In this document: positions 11,234 through 20,457 of the stretch, in pieces | Layout of the letters: each line of letters opens with the position of its first letter | How positions within the stretch are numbered: position 1 is the stretch's first letter | Assembly (NCBI RefSeq): GCF_001421885.1 | Contig: NZ_LMLH01000006.1 | Span: 83,502 to 147,501 of the forward strand | Direction: 5' to 3' | Source: Pseudomonas sp. Leaf48 | Lineage (GTDB): Bacteria; Pseudomonadota; Gammaproteobacteria; Pseudomonadales; Pseudomonadaceae | Length of the DNA: 64,000 nucleotides | The notes under the pieces: model-generated | Databases searched by the model: none | What the model saw: the letters and a program-made list of their open reading frames with translations, nothing else | Told to the model about the DNA's origin: nothing | Made by a program: the position numbers and the translations under genes

Positions 11234-14200
11234 GATCATCGCCAATTCATCCATCAGCGCGTCAGTCAGTGCATCAAGGTCACTGAAACGTCGGTTGCTC
11301 ACCGCGCCGAATGCTGCGTGGTTGACATAGGCCTGGCTGCCGTCAGCGAACACCGGTACATCAATGCGCTCGCCTTGAGCGTTCACGTAGTGCACGGCTA
11401 TCTGGTCGGAAGGCGTTCTGGTCGTCGTGAACTGATTGGGGCTATGCACACGAAAGGCGATCTCGTGTTCATTTGTCGGGCACGGCAGGCAGGCGAGCAG
11501 GTCGCATCCGTGAGTGACCTGGTGAGTTCCGGAAGGGGAATGGATAACGATGCCCGGATCACTTTTGACTCGCATGCTCGGTTGCGTGGCAATACGACTG
11601 TCCACCCGGACGCTGGAGGCATTGGTCAATTCGACCAGCCCGGGAATGCTCTGCAGTGTATTGCTGTGTCCTTGCCCGACAAGTGCGACCCAGCGATGCG
11701 GGCCGTGGGCCAACTGGTCAAATGAAATTTTTTTCCAGGCAAAGAAGTTGAACATCGTCACCCGATCAAGTTGATCCGATAGCGTCGGCAGGATGTGGGA
11801 GGGTATGAGAGTCTGCGCAGTGATCAATGAGCTTGCGGTGGTATCCAGGGCCATGACCGGGATTGCTTGAGCATGCGCTTCTTCTACCAGACGCGTGTAG
11901 CTGTAGGCGTCCGGGACGGTGCTCAGGTCATCAACCAGTTGAAGCCTGTCTCTCAGCACCTGAGGCAAATGAGCTGTTGGTGATGCGTTGAACTGATCCA
12001 GAAGGGCCTGGTGCAGGTCAGTGTTCAGTACTTCCAGGTAAAACCCCCGGACACCCTGGCGCTTGAGTTCCGCCATGTTGTTGATTAAAAACTGACGTGT
12101 CAGCGAATAGTGATGCGTTTCTCCGAACACCAGCCCATTGCGCTGGCCGAACAGGTATTGGAACAGTTGATCGGGCGACAGATTCCGGCCCGGTAGCACC
12201 AACTGTCTGGCAGGGGCCTGGAAGGTTCGAAAGTAGCTTCTGGCATGTCGGCGCAATCTCGATTGAATGGCAAAGATGTGCAACACGCCTGCTGTCTGGG
12301 CATTCATCGCAAAGGTCGGATGTAGCATGCCAAGACTCATGGAACCGGCGAGGGAGAGATTGAGCGCCGGCAGCGCCGCTAGGTCTGCCGGGGGCAATTC
12401 ATAATCCAGGTAAGTGGTCTGCAGCGGACCTTTTTCGATAGGGCCCATGCCTCCTGATAATCGCAGCATGGGTTCGGCTTGCCAGTTTTCCAGTGTTTCA
12501 TCCAGAACCAGCGGGTAGCGCAGGGTTTTGTAACCCGTACCCTGGGGGTAAAGGAAACGCTGCCCCTGAGCTATATCGCACAGGTAGTGCTTGCCGGCGA
12601 TCAAGACGTATTGTTGGGGCGAAGTCTTGCTCTGAAAAAGATTGCCTTTGATCAGGTCCAGATCCAGCGGGTTGACCGCCACCTCTATTCCGGACAGATC
12701 AGGGGCCGGTCTGAATGCCGGTACCGCGCCGAATGCCGGTAGCCGCAAGGGGCGCCCCTTGGCTGCGGTGATGGACCAAAGGGCTCTGGCCGCAGATTTT
12801 GACGCCCCCATCTGATTGAGCAGCAGGAACGTTCGAGTAACGCTGCGGACGGCTTTGAAGGCGCTGGTGATGGGCAGAAAGCTGATCAGGTTCAGCGACA
12901 GGTCCAGCCCGAAGCTGATTTTGTTCCACAACGATTGTCGTTCGACTTCGGCGTTGCTGGTGGATTGATGATCGGCGTTACGCCGCAGCGTGACGACCTG
13001 CTGCTCGTACAAGGCGTCGTGCAGGGAGGTGTTAATGGCAAAGGTGTGAAGGGTGTCAAAGGGGTTGCCGATCCGGCTTCGGGCATTGAGCACCAGCTCG
13101 CTCAACAAGAGGGTGCGAGCGACCTTGCTTTCGGTCAGTGCCGCCTGCCCGGGCGTTGACAGGCGTTGCATGAAGTAGTGGCGCCATTCGGGCGATGTGT
13201 TCCACTGATCCTTGAGGAACTGCTGCATCGTCGCACTATCGGCAAACTCCTTGATGGCGTGTCCTGTCGGTGCCCAAGGGGTGTAAAGGATGACGTTGGG
13301 CAGCGCTCGGCGATTGTCCACGCTGATCATCAATACATCATTGAGGTTGTAGCCGTTGCGGGCATCCGGGGAATTGGCAATCAGAAGCGAGCTCGCCACG
13401 ATTCTGTGTTTGCCAACGGTTTTTCGGCTGGCCGGGGTATCGCCATCGATGAGTGCCTTGACCCATTGGTAGCCACGGTTTTCCCTGTCCTCGAGAAAAC
13501 AGTTCGGGTCCAGCCTGGCCGCCAGCGCATGAGTCGCCAGGCTGGCTCGGTGAGCATCGATCCAGGTTTTGCGCAGGGATGAACCTTTCTCCATCAGGCG
13601 TGTTTGCAGTAACTGGTCGTAACCTTTGCTCACGTCCAGCGTCTGGACGAGGGATGTCAGATAGCTTGCATCGAACTGGATGGGTGCGCCGGACGTGGTC
13701 TTGCCGGACGCAGACATCGAGGTTTTTTCACCGGTAAACAACTTATAGAAGCTGAAGTCCCACGGATTACTGTTTTTCAGTGCAAATTCGGTCAATGACA
13801 GGGTGATCGTGTACTCAGGCCGGATTGTCGGGTCACTGGAGTAGGGGACTTGATCAGATCCGACGCCGCCGCCCGTGCTGGCGGGGTTGATACTGGTGGT
13901 CATGGAGACGGGTACTTTATCCGGGTCAATTTCCTTGTCCGGGTAATCGATTGCCAGTTGCCGGACCAGTTCCTTGTGGGAAAATTCTCGCAGGAGCGGT
14001 ATGGCCGCTTCCCGGATCTTTGTGGCCAGGATTTTATTGGCTGCCAGCTCGGACTCTGCCAGCCGTTTGAGTGCTTGTTGGTCCGCTGGACCGGCCTCCC
14101 GGTACCAGGATGGCAAACTTGCCTCGATGAAACGTCGGCTGCGTTCGATCAGCAGATCCCGGGTATCCAGGAATGAGCCGATAGTGGCCAGACGGTTGAA

Positions 14201-15310
14201 CAGTTCATGGACCTGCTTACCGTTGACCTCATGCCGGGGCAATTGACGCCAGCCGTACTCGATGTCCTGTTTCTGCAAGGCCAGCAACGCGTGCACTCGA
14301 TTCTCGAAAAGGTTCTCGTGAACTTGAATGTAACTGAACAGCGGTGACGCCTGGTATCCGTTGGCGCGTGCCTGGTCTTGCCAGGTGATATGAGTCATCA
14401 GGCTGTCGCCGGTACCCGCATTGGTGAATCTGGTACGCAAATATTGATCAAGAGCCTGCAGTGAGACAAATGAATCAATACCCACACCCTGGGTGAAAAG
14501 CGCGACTGCACCGATATCGGCAACAGGGGTTTTGCTTGAGAGCACGAATACCCCGGCCAAAGGGATGTCAGGCTCGTCGTTCCGGCCTTTAAGGCTCAGC
14601 GAGAAGGCGGCTGGCCTATGCGTTTGCGGCAGATGTGCGCGTGATTGACTGGATGGATGGCTGACGATTTGCCCGACCAGGGTCTTGCATGACTCGTCGA
14701 GTGTGCCGTCTTCCACACGCAATGCCGCTTCGGCCAGCAAGGCCTTGGCCAATTGATCGGCCAGCCATTGGCGACGGGTCATCGGGTTGCCCGGCGTGTA
14801 TGCCCCGCGCCAGAAACGGTCCAGTTGCTGCTGATAGTGGCGATCCGGCCTGCGGATCAGCTCTTCAATAAAGGTTTCGAATGCTGGCGTGCTGCCGATG
14901 GTGCTGTTGATGGTGCGTAACTTGTGCGGGGCAGACGGATCATTCACCTGGTAAGTGGCTTTGGCGTAGTAGCGGTAAAACCGGTTTGGGGCGTCAAAAT
15001 TCTCTCCTCCCCAGGGCTTGTCGTTGAACAGCGCGGACAACGGGCGTTGCGCTGTGCCTGAGTGCACAACCGTTTCCGAGCCTGATTGGAGGGTGAGCTT
15101 GATGTGTTCTTCGTAGCTCACTGCTTCCAGGGTAACGGGCGGGGGATGATCGAGGAACGAACGCTGGATTTTTGCATCGAGCAGGTCTGCCAGCACCCCG
15201 GCGGCTTCGGGCTGTTGGTCGAGCAGATGCTTTAGCGCGAGTTGATGCTCAAGCAGTTGTTTCAGGTAGGTTTGCTGTCGGGCTTCGATCAAGGCAGCGG
15301 AAGCGGTCAT
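11225..15310 (-). CDS. Giant DUF6543/membrane-targeted toxin-like protein with C-terminal TIKI/ChaN-like domain
   Basis: The 1361-aa product starts most plausibly at the ATG at 15310 (MTASAALIEAR); the longer open frame would run into nfuA. The middle carries the DUF6543 signature (near LYTPWAPTGHAIKEF), followed by a hydrophobic helical stretch (LDLSLNLISFLPITSAF) that could enter a membrane. The last ~300 residues contain G1063-E-T-H-H and V-G-Q-G-H1215. This is the GExH...GxGH pattern of the TIKI/TraB/EreA/ChaN fold, which also includes the C2 domain of Pasteurella multocida toxin. An intracellular-acting toxin is therefore inferred. No signal peptide and no adjacent immunity or secretion gene are visible. 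Its 3' end faces cti. With the NEL protein it makes two DUF6543-class giants within 15 kb. Confidence 0.72.
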   Translation of the reverse strand: MTASAALIEARQQTYLKQLLEHQLALKHLLDQQPEAAGVLADLLDAKIQRSFLDHPPPVTLEAVSYEEHIKLTLQSGSETVVHSGTAQRPLSALFNDKPWGGENFDAPNRFYRYYAKATYQVNDPSAPHKLRTINSTIGSTPAFETFIEELIRRPDRHYQQQLDRFWRGAYTPGNPMTRRQWLADQLAKALLAEAALRVEDGTLDESCKTLVGQIVSHPSSQSRAHLPQTHRPAAFSLSLKGRNDEPDIPLAGVFVLSSKTPVADIGAVALFTQGVGIDSFVSLQALDQYLRTRFTNAGTGDSLMTHITWQDQARANGYQASPLFSYIQVHENLFENRVHALLALQKQDIEYGWRQLPRHEVNGKQVHELFNRLATIGSFLDTRDLLIERSRRFIEASLPSWYREAGPADQQALKRLAESELAANKILATKIREAAIPLLREFSHKELVRQLAIDYPDKEIDPDKVPVSMTTSINPASTGGGVGSDQVPYSSDPTIRPEYTITLSLTEFALKNSNPWDFSFYKLFTGEKTSMSASGKTTSGAPIQFDASYLTSLVQTLDVSKGYDQLLQTRLMEKGSSLRKTWIDAHRASLATHALAARLDPNCFLEDRENRGYQWVKALIDGDTPASRKTVGKHRIVASSLLIANSPDARNGYNLNDVLMISVDNRRALPNVILYTPWAPTGHAIKEFADSATMQQFLKDQWNTSPEWRHYFMQRLSTPGQAALTESKVARTLLLSELVLNARSRIGNPFDTLHTFAINTSLHDALYEQQVVTLRRNADHQSTSNAEVERQSLWNKISFGLDLSLNLISFLPITSAFKAVRSVTRTFLLLNQMGASKSAARALWSITAAKGRPLRLPAFGAVPAFRPAPDLSGIEVAVNPLDLDLIKGNLFQSKTSPQQYVLIAGKHYLCDIAQGQRFLYPQGTGYKTLRYPLVLDETLENWQAEPMLRLSGGMGPIEKGPLQTTYLDYELPPADLAALPALNLSLAGSMSLGMLHPTFAMNAQTAGVLHIFAIQSRLRRHARSYFRTFQAPARQLVLPGRNLSPDQLFQYLFGQRNGLVFGETHHYSLTRQFLINNMAELKRQGVRGFYLEVLNTDLHQALLDQFNASPTAHLPQVLRDRLQLVDDLSTVPDAYSYTRLVEEAHAQAIPVMALDTTASSLITAQTLIPSHILPTLSDQLDRVTMFNFFAWKKISFDQLAHGPHRWVALVGQGHSNTLQSIPGLVELTNASSVRVDSRIATQPSMRVKSDPGIVIHSPSGTHQVTHGCDLLACLPCPTNEHEIAFRVHSPNQFTTTRTPSDQIAVHYVNAQGERIDVPVFADGSQAYVNHAAFGAVSNRRFSDLDALTDALMDELAMIEV

Positions 15311-15449
15311 AGGGGAGGCGCCTGATAAAGAATTCTCAAGCGAGGACGTTATCGAAGCCGAAGGTGGTGACTGCGGTATATATGTACCGCCAAAAAACCG
15401 CAGTACGAGGGCGCGCGGGAGTCGGGCGCCATCGCTGGCACTTTCCTGA

Positions 15450-16103
<654 letters not shown>

Positions 16104-16121
16104 GGTGTTCGCTGCGGCATG

Positions 16122-16152
16122 AAAAACGGCGCCCCGTGAGCGCCGTTTTTTT
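16122..16152 (+). terminator. Intrinsic terminator of nfuA
   Basis: AAAAACGGCGC pairs with GCGCCGTTTTT around a short loop and ends in a run of seven T, 19 bp after the nfuA stop. Confidence 0.9.
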
Positions 16153-16187
16153 ATGGGTGATGGATAATCTGTGCTGAGGGGCTTGCC

Positions 16188-16380
16188 TGTGGCGAGGGGG
16201 CTTGTCGGACCGCCGCACCGCCCCGCTCGGCGGCGAAGCCGTTGCAATACCTGAATGCAAGGTTTATCTGGATGAATGCCGGGGGCCGCTTCGCGCCCCA
16301 GCGGGGGCAAGCCCCCTCGCCACAGGTAAGCCCCCCAAGCCTCCTTACTACAGGCAAACCCCCTCACCACAGGGGCAGGC
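16188..16380. repeat. REP-like element of the GTGGCGAGGGGGCTTG family
   Basis: TGTGGCGAGGGGGCTTG near 16188 and its inverse, CAAGCCCCCTCGCCACA near 16305, enclose a block with GTCGGACCGCCGCACCGCCCCG. A degenerate third copy follows near 16360. The same composite occurs in opposite orientation at 37329-37484. Confidence 0.8.
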
Positions 16381-16384
16381 GTGC

Positions 16385-17131
16385 TCAAGGTCTGTAAAGA
16401 TGCGCATGCCCGGCGCGATACAGCGACGACTCGCTGAAATGATCACTGCCCAGCACCCGACCCACCAGGATCAACGCGGTGCGCCGAAACCCCTTGGCCT
16501 CAACCTTTGCGGCAATGTCCGCCAGCGTCCCCACCACCCAATCCTGATCCGGCCAGGTCGCCCGGTGAATCACCGCAATCGGGCAATCGGCACCGTAATG
16601 CGGCAGCAATTGGACCAGTATTTTCTCCAGGTGATTGACCCCCAGGTGAATCGCCATGGTCGCGCCGTGCTGCGCCAGGCTACCCAGTTCCTCGCCGGCA
16701 GGCATCGCTGTTTTGTCGGCGAAGCGGGTAAGAATCACGCTCTGGGATACGTCCGGCAGCGTCAGCTCTGCACCCAACAGCGCCGCGCAGGCCGCCGTGG
16801 CGGTGACGCCGGGGACAATTTCGAAGGGAATATGCAGTTCGCGCAGGTAGCGGATCTGCTCGCCGATCGCGCCATACAGGCTCGGGTCGCCGGAATGCAC
16901 CCGCGCGACGTCCTGGCCATTGGCATGGGCGGTCCTGATCAGCTCGATGATCTGTTCCAGGTGCAGTTCAGCGCTGTTGACCACCTGCTCGGCACTATGA
17001 CCTTCCAATACCGCAGCAGGCACCAGCGAGCCGGCATAGATGATCACCGGGCAGCTGCGAATCAGCCGTTGGCCCTTGACCGTAATCAGTTCGGGGTCGC
17101 CGGGGCCTGCGCCAATGAAGTAGACGGTCAT
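16385..17131 (-). CDS. cobM: Precorrin-4 C(11)-methyltransferase
   Basis: The 248-aa product belongs to the tetrapyrrole methylase family. CobM methylates C-11 of precorrin-4 with S-adenosylmethionine to give precorrin-5 in the aerobic cobalamin pathway. The N-terminal FIGAGPGDPELITVKG loop, the HSGDPSLYG motif and the PGVTA motif near residue 100 are characteristic. The ATG at 17131 is chosen because the family starts two or three residues before YFIGAGPGD; an upstream in-frame ATG at 17164 would add 11 unconserved residues. It is last in the cbtB-cbtA-cobE-cobM direction, with about 80 bp after cobE. Confidence 0.95.
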   Translation of the reverse strand: MTVYFIGAGPGDPELITVKGQRLIRSCPVIIYAGSLVPAAVLEGHSAEQVVNSAELHLEQIIELIRTAHANGQDVARVHSGDPSLYGAIGEQIRYLRELHIPFEIVPGVTATAACAALLGAELTLPDVSQSVILTRFADKTAMPAGEELGSLAQHGATMAIHLGVNHLEKILVQLLPHYGADCPIAVIHRATWPDQDWVVGTLADIAAKVEAKGFRRTALILVGRVLGSDHFSESSLYRAGHAHLYRP

Positions 17132-17214
17132 GCTCGGTTCCTGTGGCAAAAAACGGCTGGGCAAGGCTTCAGATGAAGAATGCTCATGATCGAAGGTGGG
17201 GATTATCGGGGATT

Positions 17215-17628
17215 TTATGCCGCGCCAGCCAATGCCAGGGTTGCCTGGGCATATTTTTGTCGCGCAATCAGCAGCTTTGCCGGCGCCTGGGCCAGTTGTT
17301 CGGCCAATGCCAGGGCGGCGCTTTCCGCTACGCCGTAGCAGCCGGTGCGTTCGAAGGCGATTTGCGATTGATGAGTGAGATGTTGCTCATAGGCGGCAAG
17401 TTGTTCGCTGCTGAAGTAGGTCACCGGTAGCCCAAGCTGCGCGGCCAACTCGTTCAGGGCCGGCTCTTCGCGCTTGAGATCGATACTGGCCAGGGCCTTT
17501 ATTTCATGCAATTGGATCTGGTGTGCTTGCAGCGCCTGCTCCAGTAGCGCCAGCAGCGTACTGACCGGGCAGCCGCGCTGGCAGCCCAGGCCGACCACGA
17601 GGGTCGGCGCTGCGCTGATGTCACTCAT
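17215..17628 (-). CDS. cobE: Cobalamin biosynthesis protein CobE (CbiG C-terminal-like)
   Basis: The 137-aa product corresponds to the stand-alone C-terminal domain of CbiG, called CobE in aerobic producers. The glycine- and cysteine-rich start (VVGLGCQRGCPVSTL) and the C-terminal GCYGVAESAAL segment are typical. Its exact biochemical role in the aerobic pathway is not settled; binding of corrin intermediates has been proposed for the family. The start codon overlaps the cbtA stop by four bases (ATGA), implying translational coupling. Confidence 0.92.
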   Translation of the reverse strand: MSDISAAPTLVVGLGCQRGCPVSTLLALLEQALQAHQIQLHEIKALASIDLKREEPALNELAAQLGLPVTYFSSEQLAAYEQHLTHQSQIAFERTGCYGVAESAALALAEQLAQAPAKLLIARQKYAQATLALAGAA

Positions 17629-18332
17629 GCGTGGTATTGGCCATCGCTTTTGCGGCGGAACAACCAGGCGCTGATCAGGCCCAGGGCCAGCCAGAACGCC
17701 ACGTTGGTCAACTGCGAAGCGATTTTGAATTGTGTCTCCAGCGCCTCTGGAGCGAGCATCGAATGCACTTCAGGTTGCGGCGCACCAATCAAATGGGGAA
17801 CGGCGAGAGTGGCGACACCCAGGGCTTTCATCAGCCAGTGACGGCCGAAAACGATCAGGGCGATACCGACAGCCGTGCAAGCCGCGGTGCCGATCCACCA
17901 GAGCTGACGTTGCGCCAGGTCGGCCGCCGCGGTGCCCGGCAGTTCCGGTGGCAGGCCGAGGGTTGGCGCGAGCACGAAAGTCGCATAGCCGGCCAGGCCC
18001 CAGAGCAGACCCTGCGAAGTCCTGGTCGGAGCGCGCAAGGTATACAGGCCGGCCAGCATCAGGGCGAAGCCGACGGCCACCACCAAATTTCCCCCAGTGG
18101 TCGACAGCACGCGCTGCCAGCCGTCTTGCGGCTCCCAGGCTTCGGCGTCGTGGGTGTGGGCGGCGTTGGCGCCCCCTGCGTGTTCATGGACTTCAACGGC
18201 GGCCGGCTCGGTTATTTCGTAGGTCTCGGCCTGCAATATCAACGGGGACACCCAGAAGCTTTGCAAGAGGGTCAGCAGCAGGGCGGCCAGAAGCCCGGTG
18301 AAACCTGCGGTTTGCGCGATACGCTTGATCAT
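17625..18332 (-). CDS. cbtA: CbtA family cobalt transport membrane protein
   Basis: The 235-aa product has several hydrophobic segments, including an N-terminal helix (TGLLAALLLTLLQSF), and a His-rich stretch near residues 40-62 (HEHAGG...HTHDAE) likely facing the periplasm. CbtA with CbtB is a predicted cobalt transporter found next to B12 genes behind cobalamin riboswitches. The ATG at 18332 follows GAGAG with good spacing; seven extra residues from 18353 are not needed. It lies 11 bp after cbtB and overlaps cobE by four bases, so the genes should be one transcript. Confidence 0.93.
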   Translation of the reverse strand: MIKRIAQTAGFTGLLAALLLTLLQSFWVSPLILQAETYEITEPAAVEVHEHAGGANAAHTHDAEAWEPQDGWQRVLSTTGGNLVVAVGFALMLAGLYTLRAPTRTSQGLLWGLAGYATFVLAPTLGLPPELPGTAAADLAQRQLWWIGTAACTAVGIALIVFGRHWLMKALGVATLAVPHLIGAPQPEVHSMLAPEALETQFKIASQLTNVAFWLALGLISAWLFRRKSDGQYHA

Positions 18333-18343
18333 GTCGGCAGCTC

Positions 18344-18535
18344 TCAATGGCACGGAAAGGCAGAGCTGTGGCGGGTATCGTGAGCGGCGTTGTGCACCGC
18401 TTCGATGTGCGAGAAGCCGGCGAAGTAAACAAGGGACGCACCCAGGATCGACGCGCAGACGGCGGCGGTCAGACGCTGGGTCAGGGTCGTGGTGGTGCTG
18501 GCGGTGCTGTGGCCGGTGCTGCTGATGATCGACAT
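18344..18535 (-). CDS. cbtB: CbtB family small cobalt transport protein
   Basis: The 63-aa product has one transmembrane segment (LTAAVCASILGASLVYFAGF) and a His-rich C-terminus (HNAAHDTRHSSAFPCH), the signature of CbtB. The histidines are expected to bind cobalt. A CbtB-CbtA pair behind a B12 riboswitch is the standard arrangement. The start at 18535 has AAAGGGAAACGCC upstream, suited to ribosome binding. The gene is the first of the leftward cobalamin operon. Confidence 0.92.
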   Translation of the reverse strand: MSIISSTGHSTASTTTTLTQRLTAAVCASILGASLVYFAGFSHIEAVHNAAHDTRHSSAFPCH

Positions 18536-18654
18536 GGCGTTTCCCTTTGTTCTGTCAGCGGGAACAAGAACGCATGCAGAGCCCTGCACGAGCGAGCGCG
18601 CAGAAGTTCAAACAGCGCCCGCCCACCGCGGGTTGTTGTTCAGAGACCGTACTG

Positions 18655-18862
18655 GTCACTTTGTGTTGCGGGCCGGTCTCCGGGCTCACGAGGGGCGCAG
18701 GCATCGCCTGAACCTGCAAGCATCACCTTCCCACGCCATATCGGCACAGTGGATCTGACGCTTCACTCGCTTACCGTTGCGGGGGCAGCACCGGACTGAC
18801 ATGGCTTTGGAGTAAAGCACATGATTCACCGGTTTCCCGTTTCACCCTGTGAAGGGCACCCG
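18655..18862 (-). promoter_or_regulatory. Cobalamin riboswitch controlling cbtB-cbtA-cobE-cobM
   Basis: Read on the minus strand, the element begins near GGGTGAAACGGGAA, carries the B12-box-type core GTGCTGCCCCCGCAACGG, and ends with GAGCCCGGAGACCGGCC. These are the conserved parts of the AdoCbl riboswitch. It lies about 120 nt before cbtB. Cobalamin binding is expected to shut the operon off. Confidence 0.93.
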
Positions 18863-18937
18863 TAACAAGCGTCTAGGAGAGCATGGGCGGGGGTTGGGCG
18901 TCAATTGGCAAACGTTCTCATCGCAAACCGTGTCGCT

Positions 18938-19026
18938 CCCTTCGCGAGCAAGCCCGCTCCCACCTCCGGCCCAGTTCTGTCAGTGCAATACCGTCAAATG
19001 TGGAGCGGGCTTGCTCGCGAAGGCGA
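18938..19026. repeat. REP doublet (REPIN) between the two riboswitches
   Basis: CTTCGCGAGCAAGCCCGCTC (18938 onward) and its inverse GAGCGGGCTTGCTCGCGAAG (ending near 19024) enclose a short unique loop. The pair sits in the divergent spacer between two riboswitch-controlled operons. Confidence 0.9.
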
Positions 19027-19084
19027 CGCCGCAAAACCAATGTGAACATTGACCCGCCCCCGCACGATGCGTAGCCTTGCGCTT

Positions 19085-19275
19085 TCGAGGTTCTTCGGCG
19101 TTTGCCGAAGCTAAGAAGGGAACGCGGTCAATGCCGCGGCTGCCCCCGCAACTGTGAACGGTGATGTTCGTTGCCACGCCACTGCAGGCTCTCCATGAGG
19201 CCGGCGGGAAGGCGCAGCGAATGCCAGGTCGCCAAGACCGGCACACCGTCAGCCAGGAGACCTGCCTCGATACAG
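19085..19275 (+). promoter_or_regulatory. Cobalamin riboswitch controlling cobW-cobN-chlI/chlD
   Basis: The element holds GAGGTTCTTCGGCG, AAGAAGGGAACGCGGT, the core GCGGCTGCCCCCGCAACTGTG, and the closing GCCAGGAGACCTGCC. This is the complete conserved AdoCbl riboswitch pattern, about 110 nt before cobW. Confidence 0.94.
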
Positions 19276-19357
19276 ATTCTGACTTTCAACCGGGCGGGGT
19301 GATCCGGTGGCGAATTCTTCCAGGCACGCGCGTGCGCGTTGCCGGTCGTCGTCCCGT

Positions 19358-19383
19358 ATGCCCGCCACCTTGCCAAAGGGCAT
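19358..19383 (+). promoter_or_regulatory. Inverted repeat covering the cobW ribosome binding site
   Basis: ATGCCC (19358-19363) is perfectly complementary to GGGCAT (19378-19383), and the only purine-rich ribosome-binding sequence before cobW, AAAGGG, overlaps the 3' arm. This suggests the riboswitch acts by hiding the ribosome binding site rather than by termination. Confidence 0.5.
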
Positions 19384-19386
19384 CCG

Positions 19387-20454
19387 ATGAAAACACTGGC
19401 CAAACTCCCCGTCACCATCGTCACCGGCTTCCTCGGCTCGGGTAAAACCACACTGCTGCGGCACATGCTCGACAATGCCCAGGGCCGCCGTATCGCGGTG
19501 ATCGTCAACGAGTTCGGCGAACTGGGTATCGATGGTGAAATCCTCAAGCAGTGCTCAATCGGTTGCACCGAAGAAGAAGCCAACGGCCGTGTCTATGAGC
19601 TGGCCAACGGCTGCCTGTGCTGCACGGTCCAGGAAGAATTCTTCCCGGTGATGCGTGAACTGGTCGCCCGTCGTGGTGACCTCGACCATATCCTCATCGA
19701 GACCTCGGGCCTGGCTTTGCCCAAACCCCTGGTGCAAGCCTTCCAGTGGCCGGAAATTCGCAGTGCCTGCACGGTAGACGCGGTCATCACCGTGGTCGAC
19801 AGCCCGGCCGTCGCCGCCGGCACCTTCGCCGCATTCCCCGATCAGGTCGACGCCCAGCGAAAACTCGATCCGAACCTGGACCATGAGTCGCCGCTGCACG
19901 AGCTATTTGCCGATCAACTGGCCAGCGCCGACCTGGTGATCCTCAACAAGGCCGATCTCATCCGCCCTGAAGATCTGGCCCGCGTGCGCCTGGAAGTCGC
20001 CGAAGAACTGCCGCCAGCGGTAAAAATCATTGAAGCCAGCAGCGGTCGCCTGCCGCTGGACGTGCTGATCGGCCTTGGCGCCGGCTCCGAAGAGCACATC
20101 GACAGCCGTCACAGTCACCATGACCATCATCACGATGGCGATGATCATGATGACCACGATCACGACGCTTTCGACTCCATTTCCATTGAACTGCCGCAAG
20201 CCGACGAAAGCCTGTTGCTGGATGCGCTGACCCAACTGGTGGTCCAGCACGGCATCCTGCGAGTCAAGGGCTTCGCCGCGATCCCGAGCAAACCGATGCG
20301 CCTGCTGATTCAGGGCGTGGGCACTCGCTTCGACAAGCACTTCGACCGCCAATGGGGCGCCGAAGAAGCGCGGGTCACCCGTCTGGTGCTGATCGGCCAG
20401 GAACTGGACGCCGCTCAACTCGAAGCGCAACTGCGCGCCGCGCTCAGCGTGTAA
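19387..20454 (+). CDS. cobW: CobW, G3E-family GTPase of cobalamin synthesis
   Basis: The 355-aa product has the Walker A motif G14-FLGSGKTT, a metal-binding CxCC motif (C76, C78, C79 in GCLCC), the guanine-specificity NKAD motif, and a His/Asp-rich linker near residues 240-260 (HSHHDHHHDGDDHDDHDHD). A CobW C-terminal domain follows. CobW-type GTPases act as metallochaperones and are thought to deliver cobalt to the CobN chelatase. The ATG at 19387 is chosen because the conserved PVTIVTGFLGSGKTT begins at residue 8. The stop is 3 bp before cobN, supporting one operon. Confidence 0.96.
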   Translation: MKTLAKLPVTIVTGFLGSGKTTLLRHMLDNAQGRRIAVIVNEFGELGIDGEILKQCSIGCTEEEANGRVYELANGCLCCTVQEEFFPVMRELVARRGDLDHILIETSGLALPKPLVQAFQWPEIRSACTVDAVITVVDSPAVAAGTFAAFPDQVDAQRKLDPNLDHESPLHELFADQLASADLVILNKADLIRPEDLARVRLEVAEELPPAVKIIEASSGRLPLDVLIGLGAGSEEHIDSRHSHHDHHHDGDDHDDHDHDAFDSISIELPQADESLLLDALTQLVVQHGILRVKGFAAIPSKPMRLLIQGVGTRFDKHFDRQWGAEEARVTRLVLIGQELDAAQLEAQLRAALSV

Positions 20455-20457
20455 GCC

